Positions 9,401-17,139 are shown, counted from the first letter of the stretch. The stretch: 64,000 nucleotides of DNA from Chloroflexota bacterium (GCA_023475225.1 JAMCVK010000015.1:28147-92146), one strand, 5' to 3'. A program made the numbers and translations. Notes: generated by a model not told the origin, from the letters alone.

Positions 9401-9908
9401 GGTGAGCAGCTGGAATTTCACCAGCTTGCTCCTTGTGGGGAGGAAGGGGCTGAGCGCTACGGTGAGTGGTGGCAACATATACGTTAGCGGCGGGCAGGAT
9501 GGCGGTGTTGTTCTTAAAAGCGTGGAACGCACGGGGGCCAGCGCCCTCCTGCCCCCTGGCGGTAGCTATACAGGCCATGCGGATTTTGCTGTCGATGTTT
9601 CGATCGATTCCTTGTCCTGGGATGGTACGGCCAACGATGGTCTAATTGAGGTGCGTTATCGGACGGCGCCAAATAGTACGGCCCGTTACGGAGAATGGAC
9701 GCCCTACTCCACGATAACGCCCGTCAGTGTCGGCGTCAACGCCAGGTACCTTGAATATCAACTACGGCTGCGACGGGCGGGTGATCTGGCCGTACCGCCG
9801 CTCGTACGGGAGGTTCGCCTGGAAGCGAGCGCCCTGCCAGCCACGCCCACCTGGGTGTATAAAGCGTATTTCCCGCTCGTGATGAAGGGTTACGTCAGCG
9901 GTTGGTGA
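6432..9908 (+). CDS. Giant secreted kelch-like repeat protein in the pilus operon
   Basis: An 1158-residue exported protein. Basic residues and a hydrophobic segment (~13-37) form a signal peptide or anchor. I count 18 kelch-like repeats of ~50-60 residues, each with a 'YxLGGxDG..L.SVE' core, then 'DGTLxxW' and 'ARxGAAAVV'. Eighteen repeats would make three six-bladed propellers. Residues ~1060-1130 form a non-kelch beta domain. The C-terminus 'AYFPLVMKGYV' resembles the end motif of many exported Chloroflexota proteins. ATG 6432 is followed in frame by another ATG at 6438. It lies between pilC and the pilN-like gene, so a surface, adhesin or minor-pilus-associated role is inferred. No enzyme residues were recognised. 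Fold call firm; function unknown. Confidence 0.8.
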   Translation: MVMKRWPWSWASMRLHFILLFSMVVLLLGGSPGVVAMTRSYTTVSDFASGLKENGNLVITRTGDGELELSRRGFLKSWTSTASLNSGRLGAAVVAAGNHLYVIGGWNGDYLNSVEIAAIQPDGTLSSWLYTSPLTVKRSFHAAVVADGYLYVLGGSDSTGTLSSIERAAMRGDGSLAPWTTLSSRLTTARQGSAVVVVEGRIYIIGGSDSAMSLGLARDLVTTDPSLLGEDEPQRVGTAAISVLSSVEWATINADGSLGSWASTSPLAMGRVFTAGVVASDVNGYKYIYVLGGWNNGYLATVERAWVRDDGTLESWSATASLRMKRGYHAAVVANGYIYALGGYDGTHLSAVERATLNADGTLGGWMTSAALSTARRGLGGVAVDGRLYTLGGYDGNSVLGSVELAVVKSEGSLGGWFSATSLGTARYGAAAVVVNDRIYVLGGFDTDWNVLSSVEMSVLNADGTLGPWTTTTALITPTAQLSAVAWNGYIYAIGGWNNTDGYLGIVQRATVNQDGTLGNWTAVSALNTKRAQHAAVVTNGRLYVSGGYNASDGVLSSLERATLNFDNTVSAWTPLPTSLNTPRYSHALVVAGGNIYAIGGYRGDAYLKSVERATVDLRSGDLSPWQTESSLQLARSGVAAVAHGHFLYALGGAIGPEDRKDPGVERVTVKPDGRLGDWQIISSLSTARSGAAAVVANGYIYVFAGHTGTKPLASVEGAALTTDGSLEGWGRASDMVRARYGHGTVATSTWLYSVGGDDGNNALSSVERAPINSDGSLGPWQETSPLAYAHSGAAVAMATVITGTTTAKYIYAIGGRDGQRYYDRVEGAVIAVDGSLGTWQEGPHLTRPRYEATAVVMGNYLYVLGGYDQEGNVLNSVERAAIKTDGTLSSWGLVSSSMRTPRYGAAAVVADGFLYVFGGKDGTGLSGSVERAWIGPDGGLGTWQVVSILNVPRYRSAAAYLNGFLYVLGGDGGGPLSSVEWARPNTDGSVSSWNFTSLLLVGRKGLSATVSGGNIYVSGGQDGGVVLKSVERTGASALLPPGGSYTGHADFAVDVSIDSLSWDGTANDGLIEVRYRTAPNSTARYGEWTPYSTITPVSVGVNARYLEYQLRLRRAGDLAVPPLVREVRLEASALPATPTWVYKAYFPLVMKGYVSGW

Positions 9909-9930
9909 AGGACAAGTTGAGAGGGAGGAG

Positions 9931-11874
9931 ATGCAGCTCGATCTAGCCCGGCGCAGGCCGGAGGCTCGTCACAGGTTTATCGATATTAATCTCCTACCAC
10001 CGGAATATCGGCGGGCAGCGTTATCAACGCTGCTCATCGTGTTAGGGCTTTTAGCGATCATCGGGCTCTTTTTATCCCTATCTCTTTACCAGGTCAAGGT
10101 GAGGGTCGATGGGGAGATCACCCGTTTGGGGGACCAACTCCGCCAAGCACAGGGGGAGACCAAGAAGCTGAAGGCCGCTGAGGGGGAGGCCAAAAAGCTG
10201 CAAGAGGCCATCAACCAGGCGAAACAGTCCTTGAAGGTGATGCAGCAGGACTACCAGGTGCTGGCGACACGCCGGGTCGATTGGTCGAATATCCTGCGCA
10301 CCATCGTCACTACCACTTCCCCCGATATCCGTTTCGAGGCCATCAATCAGAGCGGTCCGGTGATTACCTTGAAGGGAACAGCCGGCGATTATGCCAGCGT
10401 GGTGCTTTATAGTGATGAATTGCGGAAGTCGAAGATCTTCCAGCGAGTCTCCATCCAATCGCTGACGGAGGGTGGACCGGCGCCTGCTGAGCAACCAACC
10501 CCGGTAGGGGTTCCCACTCCGACGGTTGCTCCTCCGCCAGCTACGGTACCACCCACCCCGACGCGCCTTATCCCCACCCCGACCCCTACAAGGGTGGCTA
10601 CCCCTGGGTCGCCGACGCCAACCCCGACGGTCACGCCTACCAGGCCACCGGCCACTCCGACACCTACGCCGACGCCGGCCTATGACTACATCGTCCTCTC
10701 TAAGACGATGAGCCCTTACCCGGACAGCGAGGGCGATAGCAGCTCCATCCGGGGCAAGGTGATCGATCTGGCTGGTAACCTGATCCCTGGGCTGCAATTT
10801 AAGATCAGCAGCGAGGGGCTACCACCCTGGTCGGCCATAACGCCGCCACTGGGCTCATCCCCCTCTGATGGCACCTTCGCTTTCTACGTTACGAAAGGCA
10901 CGTTCAGCGTAGAGGTGCTCAGTGGGAGGTCACAAAAGGCGACGGGTCTCTTCACAGGCGCCGCGGGGGTGCGGGGTGTGAACGTTTGGGAGGTCGTCTT
11001 TCAGAAGGTTACGCCGGGCACACCAGTACCGCCCACTCCGACCCCTACCCCCACGGCCACGCCAACGCCTGGTGCGACCAACATCGCCCTTGGCCGACCG
11101 GCCAGCGCTTCAGCGACGGCCAGCGGCAGTGCAGCGGCGCTGGCCGTTGATGGGGACACCAACACGCTGTGGAATGCTGGAACCTACCCATCAGCCTGGT
11201 GGGAGGTCGATCTGGGAACCCCCTCACAGGTTACCGGCATTGAATTAGTGGTCAGCCAGGCGCCCAGTGGCTATACGACACATGAGGTTTGGACCTATAC
11301 GGCGGCGGGAAGCGGCTCTCTGGTCTATACCTTCGGTGGGAATACAAGCGATGGACAGGTTCTCAGTTATACCTTCAGTTCGCCCCTCAGTGGGGTAAGC
11401 CGAGTTAGGATCAACACTACCAGCAGCCCGAGTTGGGTGGCCTGGCGGGAGGTCAGGGTCTATGGCTTTACGCCCACTCCTACTCCTACCCCTACGGCCA
11501 CCCTGACGCCCACGTCTACCCCCACACCTACGCCAACGCCGACGAGCACGCCCCTTCCACCGACGCCGCTGCCCACGGCCACCCCAACGCCGACCCCCAC
11601 ACCCACGCGAACGCCGACCGTCGTTGCCTCCGCGCTGGGGTACTCATCACTCGAGCACCTGTTGGCCAGCGGCAGCTCAGCGGTCAGCGCTTCGGACGGG
11701 GATGTAGTCCGAGGGCCGAGATCGGCCCGGCCAGCCCTTGGATCCGACATGGCGGCGAAAGATATACTCGCCGGAAAGCTGGCCGCTCCGGCCCCCGCTC
11801 TGCTGGCTCCTCAGGGGAGGACCACCGTATCCTTCGTCTTGGTCCTGGAATTGCGCGCGAGGACTGGACAATGA
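9931..11874 (+). CDS. PilN-like pilus assembly protein with large inserted surface domains
   Basis: Starts after GGGAGGAG. Residues 1-178 are PilN-like: the PilM-binding motif 'INLLP' (~19-23), one membrane helix (~30-53), a coiled coil (~55-115) and the start of the ferredoxin-like fold ('FQRVSIQSL', ~170). Then comes a ~450-residue insert: Pro/Thr-rich linker, a carboxypeptidase-regulatory-like beta domain (~254-358), another linker, an F5/8-type C (discoidin) domain (~380-513, 'NIALGRPASASAT..WWEVDLG..EVRVYG') and a third P/T linker. The last 17 residues ('TTVSFVLVLELRARTGQ') look like the final PilN beta strand, so the fold is completed after the insert. The stop overlaps the next start as ATGA. 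Ordinary PilN is ~200 aa. Confidence 0.82.
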   Translation: MQLDLARRRPEARHRFIDINLLPPEYRRAALSTLLIVLGLLAIIGLFLSLSLYQVKVRVDGEITRLGDQLRQAQGETKKLKAAEGEAKKLQEAINQAKQSLKVMQQDYQVLATRRVDWSNILRTIVTTTSPDIRFEAINQSGPVITLKGTAGDYASVVLYSDELRKSKIFQRVSIQSLTEGGPAPAEQPTPVGVPTPTVAPPPATVPPTPTRLIPTPTPTRVATPGSPTPTPTVTPTRPPATPTPTPTPAYDYIVLSKTMSPYPDSEGDSSSIRGKVIDLAGNLIPGLQFKISSEGLPPWSAITPPLGSSPSDGTFAFYVTKGTFSVEVLSGRSQKATGLFTGAAGVRGVNVWEVVFQKVTPGTPVPPTPTPTPTATPTPGATNIALGRPASASATASGSAAALAVDGDTNTLWNAGTYPSAWWEVDLGTPSQVTGIELVVSQAPSGYTTHEVWTYTAAGSGSLVYTFGGNTSDGQVLSYTFSSPLSGVSRVRINTTSSPSWVAWREVRVYGFTPTPTPTPTATLTPTSTPTPTPTPTSTPLPPTPLPTATPTPTPTPTRTPTVVASALGYSSLEHLLASGSSAVSASDGDVVRGPRSARPALGSDMAAKDILAGKLAAPAPALLAPQGRTTVSFVLVLELRARTGQ

Positions 11875-12410
11875 AGCTTTCACCATCCACTCGATTCCTC
11901 CTGGGGACGACGATCCTGCTGGTGGTCGTGAATCTGGCCCTCAGCGCCCTTTATATTCGAACGGAGCAACGTCGCTCTGCCCTGTCCCAGCAGGTGATCA
12001 GCGCCACAGCCGAGCTGGAAAAGACCAGGAAGGAGATGGACCTGACAGCGCTCAAGAAGGAGCTGGCTGAGACGCAAGCCCAGCTGGCTTCACCGCAGGC
12101 CTCCTTTCCTAGGGATGTTCAGGGCATCGAGCTACTGGATGAGGTGCTCTATCTGGCCGAGGAGAGTCGGGTGCAGATCGTCAGCATACAGTCCCTGGGC
12201 AGCGGCACAGAGAAATTGGGGGCTACCGAGTATCGCCTTATGCGCTATAGCCTGCAAGTCAGGGCCAACTTGCCTGACTTGATTATCTTCTTGAATAAGA
12301 TGGAACGGAGTCGCTTCACTACTCTGGTGATGGATAACCTGGTCATCAGCTTGACGGCCAAAACTGCTGAGATGGGACTGCAGCTGGTTGTCTACGCCCA
12401 GAAAACATGA
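11871..12410 (+). CDS. PilO-like pilus assembly protein
   Basis: A 179-residue bitopic membrane protein. It has a short cytoplasmic N-terminus, a membrane helix (~10-30, 'LLGTTILLVVVNLALSALY'), a coiled coil (~32-75) and a C-terminal ferredoxin-like domain with 'YSLQVRANLPDLIIFLNKME', the usual PilO pattern. Family role: pairs with PilN to form the alignment subcomplex between the PilM ring and the pilus. ATG 11871 overlaps the TGA of the pilN-like gene. The same frame is open further upstream to 11433, but that part is an out-of-frame reading of the P/T linker. Confidence 0.85.
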   Translation: MKLSPSTRFLLGTTILLVVVNLALSALYIRTEQRRSALSQQVISATAELEKTRKEMDLTALKKELAETQAQLASPQASFPRDVQGIELLDEVLYLAEESRVQIVSIQSLGSGTEKLGATEYRLMRYSLQVRANLPDLIIFLNKMERSRFTTLVMDNLVISLTAKTAEMGLQLVVYAQKT

Positions 12411-12425
12411 TAAGGAGCAGGACGA

Positions 12426-13196
12426 ATGAATGATACCTCGCCGGATAAGACGCCGGACACAAGCGATCTCTCCCTTCGGCAGGCTCAAATCTACGCTAAA
12501 GAGTTGAATGTCCTCTTTCAGGAGGAACGCAAGAGGCGGCAGGAGCTGGAGGAGGAGAAACGGCGGCTGGAACAGCGCATACGCGAGTTGATGGCCTTAA
12601 ATGCCCTTTTTCAGGAGCAGCAGGCCAAGATGTTCCAGATACAGCAGTCTTATGGATGGCTGGAGGCCATTCTCCAGGAGGTGGTGGCTACGCTGGACGC
12701 CCGGGATCCAGGCAGGCAAGGGCATTCAACACGAGTGGCCCAATTGGCCAGCGACCTGGCCTCCAGGATTGGCTTAACCGATGAGGGGTTGCCCTTAGCC
12801 GCCCGCTTGCACGACATAGGCTATATCCTGATCCCTGATGGTATCCTGCTGCGCCGTGATTCCTTGAGTCCAGCAGAGGAGGCGGTGTTTAAGCAGCATC
12901 CGCTCATTGGGGATACAATTTTACAGGCGGCAGGACTGCCTTTGGAGGTCAGGCTGACCGTGCGCCATCACCACGAGAATTACGATGGGAGTGGCTACCC
13001 TGATGGGTTGGCTGGTGAGCAGATAGGGCTATCCGCTCGCCTCATCGCGGTCATCGAGGCTTATGAGGAGATGTCGACCTGGCGACCGTATCGCCCGCCG
13101 CTATCCAGGGAGCAGAGCATGCTTAAGTTGCGAGAGGGGGCGGGCATACAGTACGACCCATTCATTGTTAAGTCCTTGGGAGAGATACTAGGATGA
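12426..13196 (+). CDS. HD-GYP-type domain protein with N-terminal coiled coil
   Basis: 256 residues. Residues ~25-75 are a charged coiled coil. From ~80 there is an HD-GYP-like domain: 'GHSTRVAQLA', 'ARLHDIGY', 'HPLIGD', 'VRHHHENYDGSGYPDGL' and 'ARLIAVIEAYEEM'. The metal ligands HD, HH and the GYP loop are present. The usual HDIGK is HDIGY, and the following 'DAYDAM' is 'EAYEEM'. Members hydrolyse c-di-GMP or act as its receptors. Its position inside the pilus operon, 15 bases after pilO and overlapping pilM, suggests local control of pilus activity. Whether it is catalytic here is not known. Confidence 0.88.
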   Translation: MNDTSPDKTPDTSDLSLRQAQIYAKELNVLFQEERKRRQELEEEKRRLEQRIRELMALNALFQEQQAKMFQIQQSYGWLEAILQEVVATLDARDPGRQGHSTRVAQLASDLASRIGLTDEGLPLAARLHDIGYILIPDGILLRRDSLSPAEEAVFKQHPLIGDTILQAAGLPLEVRLTVRHHHENYDGSGYPDGLAGEQIGLSARLIAVIEAYEEMSTWRPYRPPLSREQSMLKLREGAGIQYDPFIVKSLGEILG

Positions 13197-14089
13197 GGGT
13201 GAAATTGCCCCTCTTGTGGCCGAGCTCCGTTGTTTCCCTGAGCATTGAGGGGAGCAGCTTACGGCTCCTCAGTTGTAAGGGTGGCCGTATCCAGTCCTGG
13301 GTAAGCATCCCGCTTAACCCCAGGCTGCTGCGCGGTGGCTTCATCGCTGACCCGCTGGCGCTCAGCGGGGTGATCCGCACGGCCATGGAGAAGGCGCATC
13401 TTTCGCCAGGGAGGGTCATTGGCGGTCTAACTGGACTACAATCGGTTTCACGTTTAATATCCCTCCCCAAAGTGGCCGCGGGCAGCCTGGAGGCGATCGT
13501 TCAACGGGAGGCGCGCCGCTCGCTAGCGATTTCTCTGGAAGGGAATTACCTCTATTGGCAGGCACTTGATGGTCGCGGAGAAGAGCTCCAGGTTTTCGTC
13601 CTGGCCGTGCCCAAGGAACCCCTGCTGGCTTTCCTGGCGGCCTTGCGCGGCGCGGGGCTGCGGCCGCGGGCGATCGATTTGCGGCCGCTAGCCCTGGCCA
13701 GGGCTGTAGCCCAACCACAGGCCATCATCGCTAATGCGGAGAGTAACAGCGTAGATGTGGTCGTCGTTGTCGACGCTGTGCCAGTTCTGGTGCACACCTC
13801 CTTTCTGGGCGATGAACCGCTGCCCCCTGAATATGTACGCGATCGCTTGACCGATGAGTTGCTGCGGGCCATCACTTTTTATAACGATACGCATAGGGGC
13901 AGCCCCTTAGCGCCCGATATCCCGCTATATCTTACGGGTGAGATGGCCAATGAAACAGAGTTGGTGGAGAGCATACCAGCGTTGACGGGGCATCCGCTGG
14001 CTATCCCTCAGCCCCCCTTGCCCTATCCGGCGGGCTTTCCGCTGGCTCTCTACATGGTGAATATCGGCTTAATTTTGAAGGAGGTCTAA
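13193..14089 (+). CDS. PilM-like actin-fold protein
   Basis: A 298-residue protein whose ATG overlaps the HD-GYP stop (ATGA). The N-terminus 'SVVSLSIEGSSLRLL' is the first actin-like phosphate loop strand. 'PKVAAGSLEAIVQREARRSL' and 'VVVVVDAVPVLVHTSF' follow the PilM pattern, with a 'LYLTGEMAN' phosphate-2-like loop near 240. PilM forms a cytoplasmic ring that binds the INLLP tail of PilN; that motif is present in the neighbouring PilN-like protein. It is shorter than typical PilM (~350 aa). Assignment rests on fold motifs and context. Confidence 0.8.
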   Translation: MRVKLPLLWPSSVVSLSIEGSSLRLLSCKGGRIQSWVSIPLNPRLLRGGFIADPLALSGVIRTAMEKAHLSPGRVIGGLTGLQSVSRLISLPKVAAGSLEAIVQREARRSLAISLEGNYLYWQALDGRGEELQVFVLAVPKEPLLAFLAALRGAGLRPRAIDLRPLALARAVAQPQAIIANAESNSVDVVVVVDAVPVLVHTSFLGDEPLPPEYVRDRLTDELLRAITFYNDTHRGSPLAPDIPLYLTGEMANETELVESIPALTGHPLAIPQPPLPYPAGFPLALYMVNIGLILKEV

Positions 14090-14095
14090 GCAGGC

Positions 14096-14833
14096 TTGGA
14101 GGCACTCATCTTGGGGTTAGCTGGTCTGGTCATTGGCAGCTTTCTCAATGTAGTCATCGATCGCCTGCCACGAGGTGAGTCCATCGTCAATCCCCCTTCG
14201 CATTGTGATGTCTGTCAGCAGCGGCTAGGGGTGGTTGATCTGGTGCCGCTGGTCAGCTACCTTTGGCTGCGGGGCCATTGCCGCTATTGCGGGGCGAGGA
14301 TCCCCCGGCGGGTGCCGCTGGTGGAGCTGGCCAGCGGATCCTTGTTCGTTCTGTTATGGTATAGATATGGCTGGGGGCTTCCCCTGGCGGTGACTGTCCT
14401 GTATAGCTGTATCCTCCTTGTCATTTTGGTCATCGATCTGGAGCAGCAGCTCATCCTGAATAAGGTCATCTACCCAGCCATCGTCCTGTCCCTTGCCCTC
14501 TCCTGGCTGGGGCCGGGTCTGCCTAGCTCTTTGCTCGGAGGGATCAGTGCTTCCCTTCTGCTCCTTGGGCCGGCCCTGATTTACAAAGGGGGGATGGGTG
14601 GGGGGGACATCAAGCTGGCTGCCTTCATTGGACTGGTCACCGGCTTCCCCCTCGTGTTGGTGGCCGTTTTTTTGTCCCTCGTCGGAGGGGGTTTGCTGGC
14701 GACGGCCTTGTTAGTGTTGCGGCGGAAGGGGCGCAAGGAGGCGATCACCTTCGGTCCTTTCTTGGCCGGTGGGGCGGTAGCTACGCTGTTCTGGGGGGAA
14801 CAGCTTTGGCGCTGGTACATGGGCCGCTTTTAG
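14096..14833 (+). CDS. pilD: Prepilin peptidase/N-methyltransferase (A24A family)
   Basis: 245-residue polytopic membrane aspartyl peptidase that cleaves and N-methylates prepilins. It has an N-terminal 'GSFLNVVIDRLPRG' and a zinc site with two CxxC pairs ('CDVC', 'CRYC'). The two catalytic Asp are in 'VIDLEQQLI' (~residue 117) and 'MGGGDIKLAA' (~172). About seven to eight hydrophobic segments are visible. The start is TTG 14096 with AAGGAGG at 14078-14084. The substrate is presumably the pilin encoded at 16376. Confidence 0.94.
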   Translation: MEALILGLAGLVIGSFLNVVIDRLPRGESIVNPPSHCDVCQQRLGVVDLVPLVSYLWLRGHCRYCGARIPRRVPLVELASGSLFVLLWYRYGWGLPLAVTVLYSCILLVILVIDLEQQLILNKVIYPAIVLSLALSWLGPGLPSSLLGGISASLLLLGPALIYKGGMGGGDIKLAAFIGLVTGFPLVLVAVFLSLVGGGLLATALLVLRRKGRKEAITFGPFLAGGAVATLFWGEQLWRWYMGRF

Positions 14834-14843
14834 GGAGGGAACG

Positions 14844-15905
14844 ATGCATATAAATGATCTTTTGGCTCTTATGATTCAGAGGGAGGCTTCCGACCTGCAT
14901 CTAAAGGTGCCCTCTCCACCTGTGTTGCGGGTCGACGGGGTGCTCCAGCCCCTGACCGACTTGCCGCGCCTGACCCCCCAGGATATGGAGGAGATCTTTG
15001 CCGCACTCGTCTCTGCGGAGCAAAGGGAACGATTCCGTCAGGAGCTGGAATTAGATTTCGCCTATAGCCTGGCGGGGGTGGCCCGCTTCAGGGTCAATGC
15101 CCATATGCAGCGGGGGACTGTTGGACTGGCTATTCGGGTTGTTCCCCTCCAGGTGCTCACCATCGAGCAGCTTGGCCTGCCGGAGGCTTGTAAGACGCTG
15201 GCTATGCGGCCACGGGGCTTGGTTCTCGTCACTGGCCCAACTGGTAGTGGCAAGTCTACCACCTTAGCGGCGATGATCGATTATATCAATGAGAATGCTC
15301 AGGTTCATATCGTGACCATAGAGGATCCGATTGAGTTCCTCCATCGGGATAAGAAAGCAGCCATTGCCCAGCGGGAGGTCGGTAGCGATACGCAGTCCTT
15401 CGCGGCGGCCCTGAAACATGTCCTTCGTCAGGACCCGGATGTGATTCTCTTAGGGGAGATGCGGGACCTGGAGACGATCGCCACGGCCCTCACGGCCGCT
15501 GAGACAGGGCACCTGGTGTTGGCTACCCTGCACACGACCAGTGCGCCGCAGACGATGGACCGCATCATAGACGTGTTTCCGCCGCACCAGCAGGAACAGG
15601 TGCGCCTCCAGCTGTCGATGGTGCTGGAGGGTGTATTATGTCAACAGCTCATGCCCAGGGCCGATGGGAGGGGGCGTATCGCCGCTATTGAGGTGATGGT
15701 GGCCAACCCAGCCATCCGCAACCTCATCCGTGAGGGCAAGACCTTCCAGATCCCCAGCGTTATGCAGATGAGTGGGCAGCAGGGCATGCAGACCCTCGAC
15801 CAGGCGCTGTGGGCCCTGGTGCAGAAGCGGCTGGTGACTATGGAGGAGGCCCTGTTGCGGGCGAGCAATCCGAACGAGTTGCGCCGCCTGGTGGGGGTAT
15901 TCTAA
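14844..15905 (+). CDS. pilT: Pilus retraction ATPase PilT
   Basis: 353 residues, the usual PilT length. An N-terminal PAS-like domain ('REASDLHLKVPSPPVLRVDG') is followed by the RecA-like core. Walker A is 'GPTGSGKSTTLA' (~residue 131), then 'IEDPIEFLH', Walker B 'ILLGEMRDLETI' and the His box 'TGHLVLATLHTTSA'. The 'IIDVFPPHQQEQVRLQLS' segment and the 'AIRNLIREGK' helix are classic PilT. The pilus is therefore predicted to retract. The last gene before a 470-base repeat-filled gap. Confidence 0.95.
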   Translation: MHINDLLALMIQREASDLHLKVPSPPVLRVDGVLQPLTDLPRLTPQDMEEIFAALVSAEQRERFRQELELDFAYSLAGVARFRVNAHMQRGTVGLAIRVVPLQVLTIEQLGLPEACKTLAMRPRGLVLVTGPTGSGKSTTLAAMIDYINENAQVHIVTIEDPIEFLHRDKKAAIAQREVGSDTQSFAAALKHVLRQDPDVILLGEMRDLETIATALTAAETGHLVLATLHTTSAPQTMDRIIDVFPPHQQEQVRLQLSMVLEGVLCQQLMPRADGRGRIAAIEVMVANPAIRNLIREGKTFQIPSVMQMSGQQGMQTLDQALWALVQKRLVTMEEALLRASNPNELRRLVGVF

Positions 15906-16295
15906 CCAGAGATGGCCATCACCTCTTCTCCCGCTGGGGAGGTCGAGGAAGGGCCTGGATCGCTGGTGTTCGGGTTGTAAACGGCAAGCGGGGGGCAAGC
16001 CCCCGCGCTACATCCTTCCACAGGGAGGTCCAGGAGGGAGGGCGCAGCCCCGCTACCTGGAGTGAATTGGGATACGGTCCAGGTTCGATCCCCCCCTTCT
16101 TCCACAGGGAGGTCCAGGAGGGAACGTCCTCCTTGGAGGGTTCTAGGGCTCCGCCCTAGCCTCTAATCCCCCCTTCTCCCGCATTGCGGGAGAAGGGGGT
16201 CAGGGGGGATGAGGGTATCTTCTCCCCCAAGATTACAATTTGATTACAAGCATAGGAAAAAGGTACTATAAGGCGCCATTTTGGGGCAAAACGCC
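15906..16295. repeat. Intergenic block with family A palindromic repeat (copy A1)
   Basis: Two related pieces begin with 'GGGAGGTCCAGGAGGGA' (near 16022 and 16106). The second, 16107-16215, carries the CTAGGGCTCCGCCCTAG palindrome (16143-16159). It is followed by a hairpin of CCCCCTTCTCCCGC against GCGGGAGAAGGGGG and a CAGGGGGGATGAGGG tail. A separate stem, AAGGCG..CGCCTT, lies at 16270-16297 next to the pilin promoter. No gene is seen in this stretch. Confidence 0.8.
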
Positions 16296-16324
16296 TTGAC
16301 AGACAACAGTATAGCCCTTATTCT
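16296..16324 (+). promoter_or_regulatory. Promoter of the pilin gene
   Basis: TTGACA at 16296-16301, a 17-base spacer and TATTCT at 16319-16324. Transcription would start near 16331, giving a ~45-base leader to the pilin ATG. The pilin can thus be expressed separately from the assembly operon. Confidence 0.65.
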
Positions 16325-16375
16325 AAGATTAGTTGAGTGATAGATGAGAGATAGTTCTTTTGGAGGGAGGTCAAG

Positions 16376-16747
16376 ATGAAAAGGATTCAGGGTGATGAGG
16401 GTGGCTTTACCCTGGTGGAGTTATTGATCGTCATCGCCCTTTTGGCCATCCTCTTCGCTGTCGTTCTGCCCAACTTCAGCGGCTTTATCGATCAGGGGAA
16501 GGTGGCCCGCAACCAGGCCGATTTGGATGTAGTGCAGGTGGCCATCGATGCCTACATAACCAGCGCCAGGGTGAGCGTGATAGTATCGGCAATGATCGGC
16601 TCCGCTATCAGTGACTTCTCGGCTGCAGGCACGCGGGCGGCTGGCCAGCCGGTGCTCTATCCCGACCTCCTGCGCAAGCGATACCCACCCAGTGGCATAG
16701 CCTATTATTGGTCTGGTGGGGGGCAGGTATATCAGTTGTCTTATTAG
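16376..16747 (+). CDS. Type IV pilin / pseudopilin
   Basis: 123-residue prepilin. A short leader ends at '..DEGG' and is cleaved before 'FTLVELLIVIALLAIL', with the required Glu at +5, giving the N-terminal polymerisation helix. The mature chain is short (~113 aa), with a small globular domain that ends 'YYWSGGGQVYQLSY'. No cysteines. The RBS is GGAGGGAGG, a few bases before ATG 16376. It has its own promoter and terminator, consistent with being a major pilin, though a minor pseudopilin is possible. Confidence 0.93.
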   Translation: MKRIQGDEGGFTLVELLIVIALLAILFAVVLPNFSGFIDQGKVARNQADLDVVQVAIDAYITSARVSVIVSAMIGSAISDFSAAGTRAAGQPVLYPDLLRKRYPPSGIAYYWSGGGQVYQLSY

Positions 16748-16824
16748 TCATAGAGGCCCTTTGATAAGGAACTGAGAAGGGTTCCACTGGTGGTAAGGGA
16801 GGTCAAAGGGGATGTTCTCTTCTG

Positions 16825-16856
16825 GGGGTTAGGGCTTCTGCCCTAGCCCCTTTTTT
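16825..16856 (+). terminator. Intrinsic terminator after the pilin gene
   Basis: An 11-bp stem, GGGGTTAGGGC (16825-16835) with GCCCTAGCCCC (16840-16850), loop TTCT, followed by TTTTTT. The AGGGC..GCCCTAG core is the same as in family A repeats. Confidence 0.85.
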
Positions 16857-16865
16857 ATCCCCGCA

Positions 16866-17037
16866 TGGAGTGGTCCAGAAGGGATGTTCACTGCTGGAAG
16901 GGTTTAGGACGCTGCCCCAGGCTATAACCCCCCTTCTCTGGCGGTTAGGGGAGTGTAGAGGGGCGGTCCCCTCTGCTGAGGTTTGGGGCGTTCCCCAATT
17001 TTCTACCCCCTCTCCTGCTTTGCGGGGGAAGGGGGGA
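16866..17037. repeat. Family A palindromic repeat (copy A2, composite)
   Basis: It starts with the 'GTGGTCCAGAAGGG' head (sub-type I). It continues with the sub-type II piece GAGTGTAGAGGGG..CCCCTCTGCTGAGGTTTGGGG (16951-16987). It ends with a CCCCCTCTCCTGC/GCGGGGGAAGGGGG stem. No coding gene is supported here. Confidence 0.7.
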
Positions 17038-17101
17038 TTCTATATGGAATGGAATGCAGTAGTGCTGTTAGGAATTTTTGAAAAGTGAACTCCATAGGTT
17101 T

Positions 17102-17139
17102 TTGACAAGCGCTAAGTTTTGTAGTAATATCTATATTAC
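17102..17139 (+). promoter_or_regulatory. Toxin-antitoxin promoter with overlapping palindromic operator
   Basis: TTGACA (17102-17107), a 17-base spacer and TAATAT (17125-17130) form a near-consensus promoter. The palindrome GTAATAT-CT-ATATTAC (17124-17139) covers the -10 element. This is where an autorepressing Phd-type antitoxin would be expected to bind. Confidence 0.75.

Noticed and set aside
10500..11640. Short tandem repeats (ACNCCNACNCC type) that could be taken for a CRISPR or satellite
   Set aside because: They encode Pro/Thr linkers in frame and have no regular spacers.
11433..11870. Long open frame upstream of pilO
   Set aside because: Out-of-frame reading of the P/T linker; pilO begins at ATG 11871 with an ATGA overlap.
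16270..16297. AAGGCG..CGCCTT stem as a riboswitch or terminator
   Set aside because: Short stem upstream of the promoter, with no T-run and no conserved aptamer features.
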